Assembly (NCBI GenBank): GCA_910588065.1
Contig: CAJUPZ010000007.1
Coordinates: forward strand, 48,954-112,953
Source of the DNA: an uncultured Muribaculaceae bacterium
Lineage (GTDB): Bacteria; Bacteroidota; Bacteroidia; Bacteroidales; Muribaculaceae
Direction of reading: 5' to 3'
DNA: 64,000 bases
In this document: positions 53,994-62,057 of the stretch, piece after piece
Layout of the letters: every line of letters starts with the position of its first letter
How positions within the stretch are numbered: position 1 is the first letter of the stretch
Notes under the pieces: generated by a model
Seen by the model: the letters and a program-made list of their open reading frames with translations, nothing else
Database searches by the model: none
Told to the model about the DNA's origin: nothing
Position numbers and translations under genes: made by a program

Positions 53994-54017
53994 AAACTGC
54001 AATAAAATTCGAGTTAT

Positions 54018-54404
54018 ATGAAAACTGCGTTACGACTGATTTTCGGTCTGTTGATTTTGCTTGCCCCGGCGGCGGCTCAAGCCGCGGCGCCCACGGTGGT
54101 GTTTGACACCGATACCCATGACTTCGGCAACATCAAGGCCACCGGCGGCCCGGTGAGCTATGAATACACCTTTACCAACACCGGCACTGAGCCGCTCGTG
54201 ATAGTGTCTGTGACCAACGGCGGCTGCGGCTGCACCACCCCCTCCTTTCCCAAAGCCCCCGTAGCCCCTGGAAAGACCGGCAAGATAAAGATTACTTTCA
54301 ATCCGGTTGGCCGAAAAGGGGAGTTCAACCGTGAGGTAAAGGTGCGCACAAACGGCAACCCCAAGCGCATTGGCTTGAAATTCAGCGGCGTTGTAATCCC
54401 ATGA
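54018..54404 (+). CDS. DUF1573 exported protein
   Basis: A 128-residue protein: signal peptide (residues 1-23), then one Ig-like DUF1573 domain with FDTDTHDFGNIKATGGPVSY, the Cys pair GGCGCTTPSFPKAPVAPG and GKIKITFNP. Very common in Bacteroidota, probably envelope-located; function unknown. It overlaps the next DUF1573 gene by four bases. Confidence 0.87.
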   Translation: MKTALRLIFGLLILLAPAAAQAAAPTVVFDTDTHDFGNIKATGGPVSYEYTFTNTGTEPLVIVSVTNGGCGCTTPSFPKAPVAPGKTGKIKITFNPVGRKGEFNREVKVRTNGNPKRIGLKFSGVVIP

Positions 54405-55471
54405 AGCGCCTGGTGTCTTTACTTGCGGCATCAGCCGTGGCTCTTGCCGCAGCCGCCGAGGGATTCGTGTGGCTCGAAACCGTTCACAATTTCGGAGCCT
54501 TCAATGAGGATATGGGCCGTGTGTGGTGTACATTCAAGGCTGTCAACACCTCTGACGAGCCGATAGCTGTAGTGAGCGCCCGCGCCAACTGCGGCTGCAC
54601 CCGCCCCGAATATCCGCGCAACGCCATTGCTCCCGGCGACACCCTCGCCGTGAGAGTGGCATACGATGCGTCGGGCCGTCCCGGACGGTTTGACAAAAAG
54701 GTGTATGTGAGCACCGGCGACGGAGTGTCGCAGACCCTCACTGTCAAGGGCACTGTCATCGGCGCGCCTACCTCGCTCACAGGCCGCTATCCTGTGGCGG
54801 CGGGTCCTGCGAGGCTGTCCACCACTGTAATACCCTTTGGCGAAACCCTCAAGGGGCGTGTGGCCACCGGCCTTATCAAGGGCTACAACTCATCGTCCGA
54901 CACCATCGAGCCCGCAGCCACCGGACTGCCCCCATATATAGATGTTAATGTTCGCCCGCAGCGTGTGCCCCCCGGCGAGCAGTTTGTCATTTCGGCCACC
55001 GCCACCACCGACCGCTGCAAGGAGTGGGGATTTGTCACCGACTCCCTGACAGTGATTCCGGACAAGAGTGCCAAAGAGCGTGTAGGGGTGTCGACCGTAA
55101 TCATTGTGCGCGAGGACTTTTCGCGGCTCACTCCCGGCGAGCGCATGAAGGCGCCTCACGCCGCCCTGTCGGCCAAATCGCTTGATTTCGGCACCTTCGG
55201 CCGCGGCGATTCCCCGGCCAAGGCATCTTTCGAGATAGAGAACACAGGCGACAGCCCGCTCATCATCCGTCAGGTGTCCACCCCCGACCGCAGCCTTGCA
55301 GTCAAAACTTCCTCCTCCAAAATCAAGAAAGGCAAAAAAGCAACCGTTGAGGTGACCTTCACCCCGGCCACCCTCGGCGACGCCGAGATTCTCAACGCCC
55401 GCATAACCGTTATCACCAACGATCCCGACTCCCCCGTGCAGATGGTGAGGATTGTCGGCGAACCCAAATAA
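54401..55471 (+). CDS. DUF1573 protein, multi-domain
   Basis: A 356-residue exported protein. The signal peptide ends near LAAAAEG. The first DUF1573-like domain has ETVHNFGAFNEDMGRVW and ANCGCTRPEYPRNAIAPGDT. A middle Ig-like part follows, and a last ASH/DUF1573-like domain (about 245-356) has LDFGTFGRGDSPAKASFEIE and ISNDPDSPVQMVRI-like ITNDPDSPVQMVRI. Translationally coupled to the smaller family member upstream. The two may form an envelope complex; inferred only from pairing. Confidence 0.85.
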   Translation: MKRLVSLLAASAVALAAAAEGFVWLETVHNFGAFNEDMGRVWCTFKAVNTSDEPIAVVSARANCGCTRPEYPRNAIAPGDTLAVRVAYDASGRPGRFDKKVYVSTGDGVSQTLTVKGTVIGAPTSLTGRYPVAAGPARLSTTVIPFGETLKGRVATGLIKGYNSSSDTIEPAATGLPPYIDVNVRPQRVPPGEQFVISATATTDRCKEWGFVTDSLTVIPDKSAKERVGVSTVIIVREDFSRLTPGERMKAPHAALSAKSLDFGTFGRGDSPAKASFEIENTGDSPLIIRQVSTPDRSLAVKTSSSKIKKGKKATVEVTFTPATLGDAEILNARITVITNDPDSPVQMVRIVGEPK

Positions 55472-55480
55472 ATCTTGCCC

Positions 55481-56581
55481 ATGGACCATCATCACCACCC
55501 CGAGAATGACGATTGCTACACCGGACTCGCTGTCAACAGCGGTGTTGCCCAGCCACCATCCGTCAACCCCTACCTGACCAAGCGCAGGCGCAAGCCGCTG
55601 CCAAGCGCCGGCGAGATGGTAGAGGGTATACTGAAGGGCGATGTCACCATGCTCAGCCGCGCCGTAACCCTTGTGGAGAGTCTCAGCGCCGACCATCAGG
55701 CTCTTGCCCAGGAGGTGATAGAGAAGTGTCTGCCCTACAGCGGCGACTCCCGGCGAATAGGCATCACCGGTGTGCCCGGCGCCGGCAAAAGCACCTCCAT
55801 CGATGTTTTCGGTCTGCATGTGCTCCGCTCCGGCGGCAAGCTCGCCGTGCTTGCCATCGACCCTTCGAGCGAGCGCACCAAGGGTAGCATCCTCGGCGAC
55901 AAGACCCGCATGGAGAAGCTCTCCACCCACCCCGGGGCATTTATCCGACCCAGCCCGTCGGCCGGCTCGCTTGGCGGTGTGGCGCGCAAGACCCGCGAGA
56001 CAATAGTGCTCTGCGAGGCCGCCGGCTACAACAACATCTTTGTAGAGACAGTGGGTGTCGGGCAGAGCGAAACCGCCGTACACTCGATGGTCGACTTCTT
56101 TCTGCTCATTCAGCTCGCAGGCACCGGCGACGAGCTCCAGGGTATAAAGCGCGGCATCATGGAGATGGCCGACGGCATTGTCATCAACAAGGCCGACGGC
56201 GACAACATCCAGCGGGCAAACCTCGCCGCAACGCAGTTCAAGAGCGCGCTGCGCCTGTTTCCCACTCCCGCGTCAGGCTGGAGCCCCGAAGTGCTCACAT
56301 ATTCAGGCTATTACGAGCTCGGCATCGCCGAAGTGTGGGATATGATAGACCGCTACTTCGAGTTTGTCACTGCCAACGGCTACTTCGAGGCGAAGCGCGC
56401 CGAGCAGTCGCGTTACTGGATGTACGAGACCATCAACGAGCGGCTGCACCGCCACTTCTACAACGACCCCCGCGTCAAGGAGATGCTTGCCGAGGGTGAG
56501 CAGCTGGTGCTCGACCGCCGACGTACCTCCTTTGCCGCCGCAAAGAGTGTGCTCGACGACTACTTCCACCGCAAGGGCTGA
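55481..56581 (+). CDS. meaB: Methylmalonyl-CoA mutase-associated GTPase MeaB/ArgK
   Basis: A G3E-family GTPase of 366 residues that guards and loads the B12 cofactor of methylmalonyl-CoA mutase. The start is ATG 55481, whose product begins MDHHHHPEND. The P-loop is GVPGAGKST, then LAIDPSSERTKGSILGDKTRM, FVETVGVGQSE and the base-specificity motif INKADGDN. The C-terminal helix is typical. The mutase subunits are not in this window. Confidence 0.94.
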   Translation: MDHHHHPENDDCYTGLAVNSGVAQPPSVNPYLTKRRRKPLPSAGEMVEGILKGDVTMLSRAVTLVESLSADHQALAQEVIEKCLPYSGDSRRIGITGVPGAGKSTSIDVFGLHVLRSGGKLAVLAIDPSSERTKGSILGDKTRMEKLSTHPGAFIRPSPSAGSLGGVARKTRETIVLCEAAGYNNIFVETVGVGQSETAVHSMVDFFLLIQLAGTGDELQGIKRGIMEMADGIVINKADGDNIQRANLAATQFKSALRLFPTPASGWSPEVLTYSGYYELGIAEVWDMIDRYFEFVTANGYFEAKRAEQSRYWMYETINERLHRHFYNDPRVKEMLAEGEQLVLDRRRTSFAAAKSVLDDYFHRKG

Positions 56582-56664
56582 CCCCCGCCGCCGAACATTA
56601 AGCCGCTTATCCGCGTTAAATTTCAACAGAGTTTCAACTGTTGAATATCAAAAACACACGCGAT

Positions 56665-57612
56665 ATGAGAGCTTCAGGCTACACCCTTACCCCCACCTAC
56701 CGCAAGGCGGCAACCATACTGAAATTCAAACCGATGACCGCCGCCGACATACCCTCGCTGCTGCCTTTCGTGGCTGCGGCGGCAACCCGCACCTGCGACT
56801 TTTCCATCGGCGGTATGGTGATGTGGGCCGACTGGTTCCGCTACCGCATGTGCATCCACTCCAACACCCTCTTTGTCAAGGGCCTGAGCGAGGACGACCT
56901 CTCCACACCCGCCTTCTCGCTGCCTGTCGGCGAGCTGCCGCTGGCCGAGTCCATCGCCCTGCTGAAGTCCTATTGCCGTGCCCGCCACATACCGCTCCTG
57001 CTATCCGCTGTGCCGGAGGAGTATGTCGCCCCCCTCAGGGCACTCGGCGCAACCTCGGTGACGGAGCTCCCCGCATGGGCCGACTACCTGTATGATATAG
57101 ACTCCCTCGCCACATTCGCCGGCAAGAAACTCAACAAAAAGCGCAATCATATCAACCGCTTTGTGGCCGACAACCCCGGCTACACCATCGAGCCGATTAC
57201 CGATGCAAACATCGCCGATGTGCGTGCCTTCTTCGCCGCTCTGCCCCTGCCTGACAACAAGCCGCTGATGGCTGACTACGACCGCTGCAAGGTGGCCGAG
57301 GTGCTTTCCGCGCCTGACCGCTACCCCTTCGAGGGCGCGGCGCTCAGGGTGCCCGGCGCAGGCATTGTAGCCTTTGCTTTCGGCGAGATTTCCGGCGACA
57401 CCCTCATTGTCCATATCGAGAAGATTGACCACACTGTGGCCGGTGCCGGCGAGGTGATGTGCCGCGACTTCGCCGCCATGATGAGGAGCCTGCACCCCGG
57501 GCTGATGTATGAAAACCGCGAGGATGATGCCGGCGACCCCGGCCTGCGTCAGGCCAAGCAGGCTCTCAACCCCTGCGCGATGCTGAGAAAATTCAATGTG
57601 AGGTTTGACTGA
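56665..57612 (+). CDS. DUF2156 (LPG_synthase_C-like) acyl/aminoacyl-transferase
   Basis: A 315-residue protein of the DUF2156 family, two tandem GNAT-like lobes as in the catalytic part of lysyl-phosphatidylglycerol synthases, without a membrane domain. Landmarks: FDFSIGGMVMWADWF-like CDFSIGGMVMWADWFRYR, KLNKKRNHINRFV and the end YENREDDAGDPGLRQAKQALNP. The start is uncertain: ATG 56665 is used, while TTG 56641 is also open. Substrate unknown. Confidence 0.82.
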   Translation: MRASGYTLTPTYRKAATILKFKPMTAADIPSLLPFVAAAATRTCDFSIGGMVMWADWFRYRMCIHSNTLFVKGLSEDDLSTPAFSLPVGELPLAESIALLKSYCRARHIPLLLSAVPEEYVAPLRALGATSVTELPAWADYLYDIDSLATFAGKKLNKKRNHINRFVADNPGYTIEPITDANIADVRAFFAALPLPDNKPLMADYDRCKVAEVLSAPDRYPFEGAALRVPGAGIVAFAFGEISGDTLIVHIEKIDHTVAGAGEVMCRDFAAMMRSLHPGLMYENREDDAGDPGLRQAKQALNPCAMLRKFNVRFD

Positions 57613-57640
57613 TCTCCACTCCCTTTAGCCGCTGCAACAT

Positions 57641-57757
57641 AAAAAAATGGGCGCCGTGTCTCACGACAAAGCACCCAAAGAAAATACATGTTGTAAAGTG
57701 TATACAGGGATGTGATTATATTAGTAGTTGTATTTAGTCTACATTAGTGTTGCTAAA
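57641..57757 (-). ncRNA. Candidate small RNA
   Basis: On the minus strand a -7 box TATCTTTG (57764-57771) is followed 88 bases later by a terminator-like hairpin: GGGTGCTTTGTC (57676-57665), tetraloop GTGA, GACACGGCGCCC (57660-57649), with 11 of 12 positions paired, then T7 (57647-57641). The implied transcript is about 117 bases. No start codon with a useful frame is seen inside. No TTTG -33 box was found, so this is a candidate only. Confidence 0.45.
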
Positions 57758-57921
57758 TTGGCACAAAGATAACGTATTTATTCGGTAGGGTGTCTAAAAA
57801 AATATCGCGTTTTTTAACTGCTTTATATCTTCCGGCCTCTAATTAGTAAATATTAACATAATTGTGCCTCTCAGGTGGTTTGCAGTGACTAAAAATCAGT
57901 CCGGGCAAATTTTTTTTCACG

Positions 57922-57967
57922 AATGTGCAAATTCGCATGAATCCGCCTTTCCGGCGCCGTAACTTTG
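57922..57967 (+). promoter_or_regulatory. Promoter of the terminase cluster with shared 26-bp element
   Basis: AATGTGCAAATTCGCAT, one base, AATCCGCC, 12 bases, then TAACTTTG (57960-57967), 33 bases before ATG 58001. The element and its spacing match the promoter at 29674-29719 on the other strand. Confidence 0.7.
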
Positions 57968-58000
57968 CAGAAACAAAACAACCGAAATACTGTTTCTGCT

Positions 58001-60151
58001 ATGAACACACACTTTACCAATCCGCTCAACACCAATGTTGTAGCCGGTCACTATGTTGCCCCGCCCGGCGACTTCACCCCGGCTCTCTACTCCTCGCCTG
58101 AGGTAACTATCACTGCCTCAGGCACATCTGTCATGCTCAGCCGTCGCGCCGGTGAGCCCCCTTTTTTCACCGCCGACCTCGGCGCCGAGCCCCTTTGCGC
58201 CGAAATGAACGGCGACACCTTATTTATAATGACGCCCGACGGCTGCCACCGCATTGTGGTGAGTTCCGGCGGCAATGAGTCAGCCAATCCGGCCATCGCC
58301 ATCCCCCCGCCGCGGCAGCTGCCTCCTGTGCGCTTCGCCATAACACCCTGCGGCTCAGTGCAGAAAACCACTGTTGCCCTCGCTTCGACCTCCGTAGTGT
58401 CGCTCACCGACGGCATTCCGCCCGGCTCCACGCTCTACAAGAAAATCACCGCCGCCATAAACGGCGCATACTCCGAGCTGGCAACCGCCTTTGAAGGAGG
58501 CCGTATGTTCATGCAGCCGGTGCTTGCGCGCTGCCGCTTTGTCGACTCCTCCGGCGCAACAGTGATGCTCTCGTGCCCGCAGATGCTCGGCGGCGAGCCG
58601 ATGTGGCAATGCCTGAGCGAACTTAGCGCAACAATCACCCGGCAGTCCGACACCTCCTTCACCATCAACTCCTTTGTTCTCTCCGCCGAGGCATGGCGCC
58701 CTGAAATCACAATCCCCGCCGGATTCCACCCCGACATGCAGGGGATAGCGGCTGTGCAGGTCGAGATGAGCGACTCGGTGGACTTTTTCGACCTCGGCCT
58801 CCCTGCATCCGTGCGCATAGCCCGTGCCCAGGGCTCGCAGCCGGTGTGCATCGCCACCCTTGCCGGCGCCGGCTACGGCTCGGTGGCGGCCATCCGCTCG
58901 CGCCTCTGCTCCATGCTTGCCAAGGGGGTTGACTTCAAGGTGGTGATGACCCTCACGCCCGAGCAGGGGGAGATGCCGGTAACCATCACCCCGCCTGTGC
59001 GCGATATGCCCGCGGAGCTGCGCACCGACGCCGTGCCCGCAAACTTTGCCGCCGCCCATTGCGTGCGCTCCGGCAACACCACCGCCTGGGCAAACATCAC
59101 CCCGCTGCCGTTCACCCCGCCCGCGCCGCAGTCGCTTCTCGCCCCCGGCACCGAAAACTTCAGCTGCACCGTGCGCTTCCACACCCCCTCCGGCCTCCTC
59201 TGCGCATCATCAGGCACAGTCACCGCCGCCTCGCGCGAGTTCATCCCCTTGCTGCTCTGCCCGAACCCGGAGGTGTCGCTCATAACTATGACCTTTGACG
59301 ACACGGGCGACGTAATCTCCGCCCCCATGCGCCCGAACGGCCCCTTCGCCATAGCCTTTGCCGACGACCCGCTCCCCGCGCTCCCCGCTGCCGCAGACAC
59401 TCCTGTTGCGCCCGCCCCGGCTCCCGGCACCATAATCTCAGCCCGTGCCGACGATCCGCTGGTGCCGGTAAGCACCATCAACGCCTGCCCGGGGGCTATC
59501 ACCGGCATCACCCCCGCCTGCCGCTCGCAGAGCTCGTGGGACTTCGCCCGCACCCACCTCATAGCCCTCTCCACCGCCGGCATACACGCCGTGTGCTTCA
59601 ACTCCCGCGCCGGCTATGTGTCATCCACCCTCATCGACCCCCGCGCCGCTCCCGCCGGCGGCCTTTTCGCTCCCGATGCGGTGTATGTGCCGGTAGAGGG
59701 CGGCATCGTCACTGTCACAGGCGCCCGCAGCCGCTCCTTCGTGCCATTGCCGTTTGATGTCAACGCACTCTCCTTCCGCGAGCCGGAGCAGCTGGTGCTA
59801 TGCCGGGGCGATGACGGCAAGGCGCTCTGGATTTCCCCCTCCGGCGAGGTGGCGCTGACAGGCGCGCCCGGCTATGTGGAGTGCCGTTTCCTCCTTGCCC
59901 CGGGCAGGGGAGGGGCCTTCCTCAAGGTGCCTGTGCTCGCCACTCATTTCAGCGGCACAGTGAGGCTGCTCGGCGATAGTGGCGATGCCTCCGCACCGCA
60001 ACTCTGCTACGGCTGCGCCTCACTCTCCGGCCCGCTCACATCGCCCCTTGTCATGAGGGTGGCGCGCCGTCCCCCCGCGCTCCGCACCTCTGTTGCCGTG
60101 TCCGGCACCGTTTCACCCGATTTTTCAATAACAACACCTGCCATATTATGA
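58001..60151 (+). CDS. Unknown 716-residue protein of the terminase cluster
   Basis: Not recognised. The start is ATG 58001 (MNTHFTNPLNTNVV), 33 bases after a -7 box; a TTG frame from 57965 would overlap that box. There is no signal peptide or membrane segment. The chain is beta-rich with many short strands and turns, for example MNGDTLFIMTPDGCHRIVV near the start and HLIALSTAGIHAVCFN near residue 525. It has a Pro/Ala linker at about 465-480. The look is of a propeller or phage structural or accessory protein, but this is a guess. Its stop overlaps the terminase start by four bases. Codons strongly favour C in third position. Confidence 0.6.
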   Translation: MNTHFTNPLNTNVVAGHYVAPPGDFTPALYSSPEVTITASGTSVMLSRRAGEPPFFTADLGAEPLCAEMNGDTLFIMTPDGCHRIVVSSGGNESANPAIAIPPPRQLPPVRFAITPCGSVQKTTVALASTSVVSLTDGIPPGSTLYKKITAAINGAYSELATAFEGGRMFMQPVLARCRFVDSSGATVMLSCPQMLGGEPMWQCLSELSATITRQSDTSFTINSFVLSAEAWRPEITIPAGFHPDMQGIAAVQVEMSDSVDFFDLGLPASVRIARAQGSQPVCIATLAGAGYGSVAAIRSRLCSMLAKGVDFKVVMTLTPEQGEMPVTITPPVRDMPAELRTDAVPANFAAAHCVRSGNTTAWANITPLPFTPPAPQSLLAPGTENFSCTVRFHTPSGLLCASSGTVTAASREFIPLLLCPNPEVSLITMTFDDTGDVISAPMRPNGPFAIAFADDPLPALPAAADTPVAPAPAPGTIISARADDPLVPVSTINACPGAITGITPACRSQSSWDFARTHLIALSTAGIHAVCFNSRAGYVSSTLIDPRAAPAGGLFAPDAVYVPVEGGIVTVTGARSRSFVPLPFDVNALSFREPEQLVLCRGDDGKALWISPSGEVALTGAPGYVECRFLLAPGRGGAFLKVPVLATHFSGTVRLLGDSGDASAPQLCYGCASLSGPLTSPLVMRVARRPPALRTSVAVSGTVSPDFSITTPAIL

Positions 60152-61992
60152 CAACCTCCGATCTTATTGCTGAAAACACACGCCGCAACTCTCTCCTCCC
60201 CAAGCCGGCGGATGCCGCAACTGGCGCCGGCTGCTGCGGCGACCGCTCGCCGGTCACCTTTGCCGGACGCTCTCTCATGGTGCCTGACACCATGCTTGCC
60301 GACCCGCTCTACTCGGCCGCCCTGTCGCCCCTCGAGTTCGAGGCGCTGCGCTGCCGCCACGATTTCGAGTTCTGGGCATGGCGCTGCGTGCGCATCCACC
60401 ACAAAACCACCGGCGCCCTTGTGCCATTCGCTCTCAACACCCCGCAGCGCCGTGTGCTCGCCGAGCTCGAGCGTCAGCGCCTCGCCTCGATGCCCATACG
60501 CATCATTCTGCTCAAAGCGCGACAGTGGGGCGGCTCAACCCTTGTGCAGACATACATGGCTTGGATTCAGTGCGTCCACCGCACCGGCTGGAATTCGCTC
60601 ATCTGCGCCCATGTCAAAAACACAGCCTCGGCTATCCGCGCAATGTATTCCACTCTCCTTGCAAACTACCCTGAGGAGCTGTGGACCGCCGACACCAAGC
60701 CCGCCTTCAAGGCTTACGCCGGCTCGGCCGACACCCGCGAGATAGATGGCCGCTCATGCACCGTCACCCTCTCCTCATCCATGAGCCAGGAGGGCTCGCG
60801 CGGTCTCAACTGCGCCATGGCCCACCTCTCGGAGGTGGCTTTCTGGGCCGACTCCGACGAGCGTAGCGCCGTGCGCTTCATCCGCGCGGTATGCTCCGGC
60901 ATCGCCCTGCTGCCATATTCTCTTGTGGTGCTCGAAAGCACTGCCAACGGCGTCGGCAATTTCTTCCACCGCGAGTGGCTGCGCGCCCAAAGGGGCGAGA
61001 GCGACAAAACCGCCGTGTTTGTGCCCTGGTATGAAATCGAGATATACCGCACCCCGGTAGCCTCCCCGCTCGCCCTGTGGCAGAGCCTCGACGACTATGA
61101 GCGCGCCCTCTGGGACCGGGGGCTCACCCTGGAGATGATAGCATGGTATCATGCCAAGCGGCGCGAAATGGAGTCTCATCAGGCCATGATGGCGGAGTTT
61201 CCCACCACTGCCGGTGAGGCGTTTGCCCACTCCGGCGCGGGGGTGTTCTCCACCGAGGCTGTCAACCGCCTCCGCTCCGGCTGCTCAGCGCCTATTGCTG
61301 TCGGGCAGATTGCCGGCCTCGCTCCCCTGGGGCCGGAGGCGGTGAGGGGGCTGCGATTCACCGCCGACCCCGCCGGACTCCTCTCTGTGTGGCAATGGCC
61401 GCTTACCGGCCACTCCTACATCGCCGCCGTGGATGTCGGTGGCCGGTGCGGCTCTTCCGATTGGAGCGTCATCGCCGTCATGGACCGCACCCCGGGAATC
61501 ACCCCGCAGGTGGTGGCGCAGTGGCGCGGACACACCGACCACGACCTCCTCGCTTGGCAGGCCGCGGCAATCGCGATGTTCTACAACGAGGCGCTCCTTG
61601 TGGTGGAGAGCAACACCATCGAAAGCTCCCCAACCGCCGGCGAAGGCTCATATATCCTCGAGCAGCTCGACGAGGTGTACCCGAACCTCTACTGCCGCAG
61701 CCGCTCGGAGGCCGCCGTGCGCTACGGTTTCCACACAAACCGCCTCAGCAAGGCGCAGATTATAGCCACCCTCATCTCGGCTGTGCGTCAGGACGGTTAC
61801 ATAGAGCGCTGCGACGAGGCGTGCAATGAGCTCGCCGCATACCGTCAGCTCCAAAACGGCAACTTCGCCGCCACCGAGGGGTGTCACGACGACATCCTCA
61901 TCACCCGCGCCATAGCCCTCGCCATCGCCCCCGAAGGGTGCTCCCGCCCGGAATCCTCGCGCCGCTACCTGCTGCGCCGCCCGCACTGGTGA
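60148..61992 (+). CDS. Phage-type terminase large subunit
   Basis: A 614-residue DNA-packaging-motor-like protein with both domains. ATPase: Walker A-like LLKARQWGGST (about 121-131), Walker B-like CAMAHLSEVAFW with catalytic Glu229, and the coupling motif LESTANG (262-268). RNase H-fold nuclease: Asp429 in AAVDVGG, Glu487 in VVESNT and the Asp pair in CHDDILITRA (about 579-588). All key residues are intact. It is coupled to the preceding unknown gene. No small terminase, portal, protease or capsid gene is visible nearby. In a phage it would pump DNA into a prohead; here the role is unclear. Confidence 0.82.
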   Translation: MTTSDLIAENTRRNSLLPKPADAATGAGCCGDRSPVTFAGRSLMVPDTMLADPLYSAALSPLEFEALRCRHDFEFWAWRCVRIHHKTTGALVPFALNTPQRRVLAELERQRLASMPIRIILLKARQWGGSTLVQTYMAWIQCVHRTGWNSLICAHVKNTASAIRAMYSTLLANYPEELWTADTKPAFKAYAGSADTREIDGRSCTVTLSSSMSQEGSRGLNCAMAHLSEVAFWADSDERSAVRFIRAVCSGIALLPYSLVVLESTANGVGNFFHREWLRAQRGESDKTAVFVPWYEIEIYRTPVASPLALWQSLDDYERALWDRGLTLEMIAWYHAKRREMESHQAMMAEFPTTAGEAFAHSGAGVFSTEAVNRLRSGCSAPIAVGQIAGLAPLGPEAVRGLRFTADPAGLLSVWQWPLTGHSYIAAVDVGGRCGSSDWSVIAVMDRTPGITPQVVAQWRGHTDHDLLAWQAAAIAMFYNEALLVVESNTIESSPTAGEGSYILEQLDEVYPNLYCRSRSEAAVRYGFHTNRLSKAQIIATLISAVRQDGYIERCDEACNELAAYRQLQNGNFAATEGCHDDILITRAIALAIAPEGCSRPESSRRYLLRRPHW

Positions 61993-62057
61993 TTCCCCCG
62001 CCCACACAATAATTTACCCCTCAATCCGTTAAACAAACATATCAAACCCGCATCAAA

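Noticed and set aside
54890..56083. 397-codon antisense frame across DUF1573 and meaB
   Set aside because: It spans two well-recognised plus-strand genes and has low-complexity Gly-rich content.
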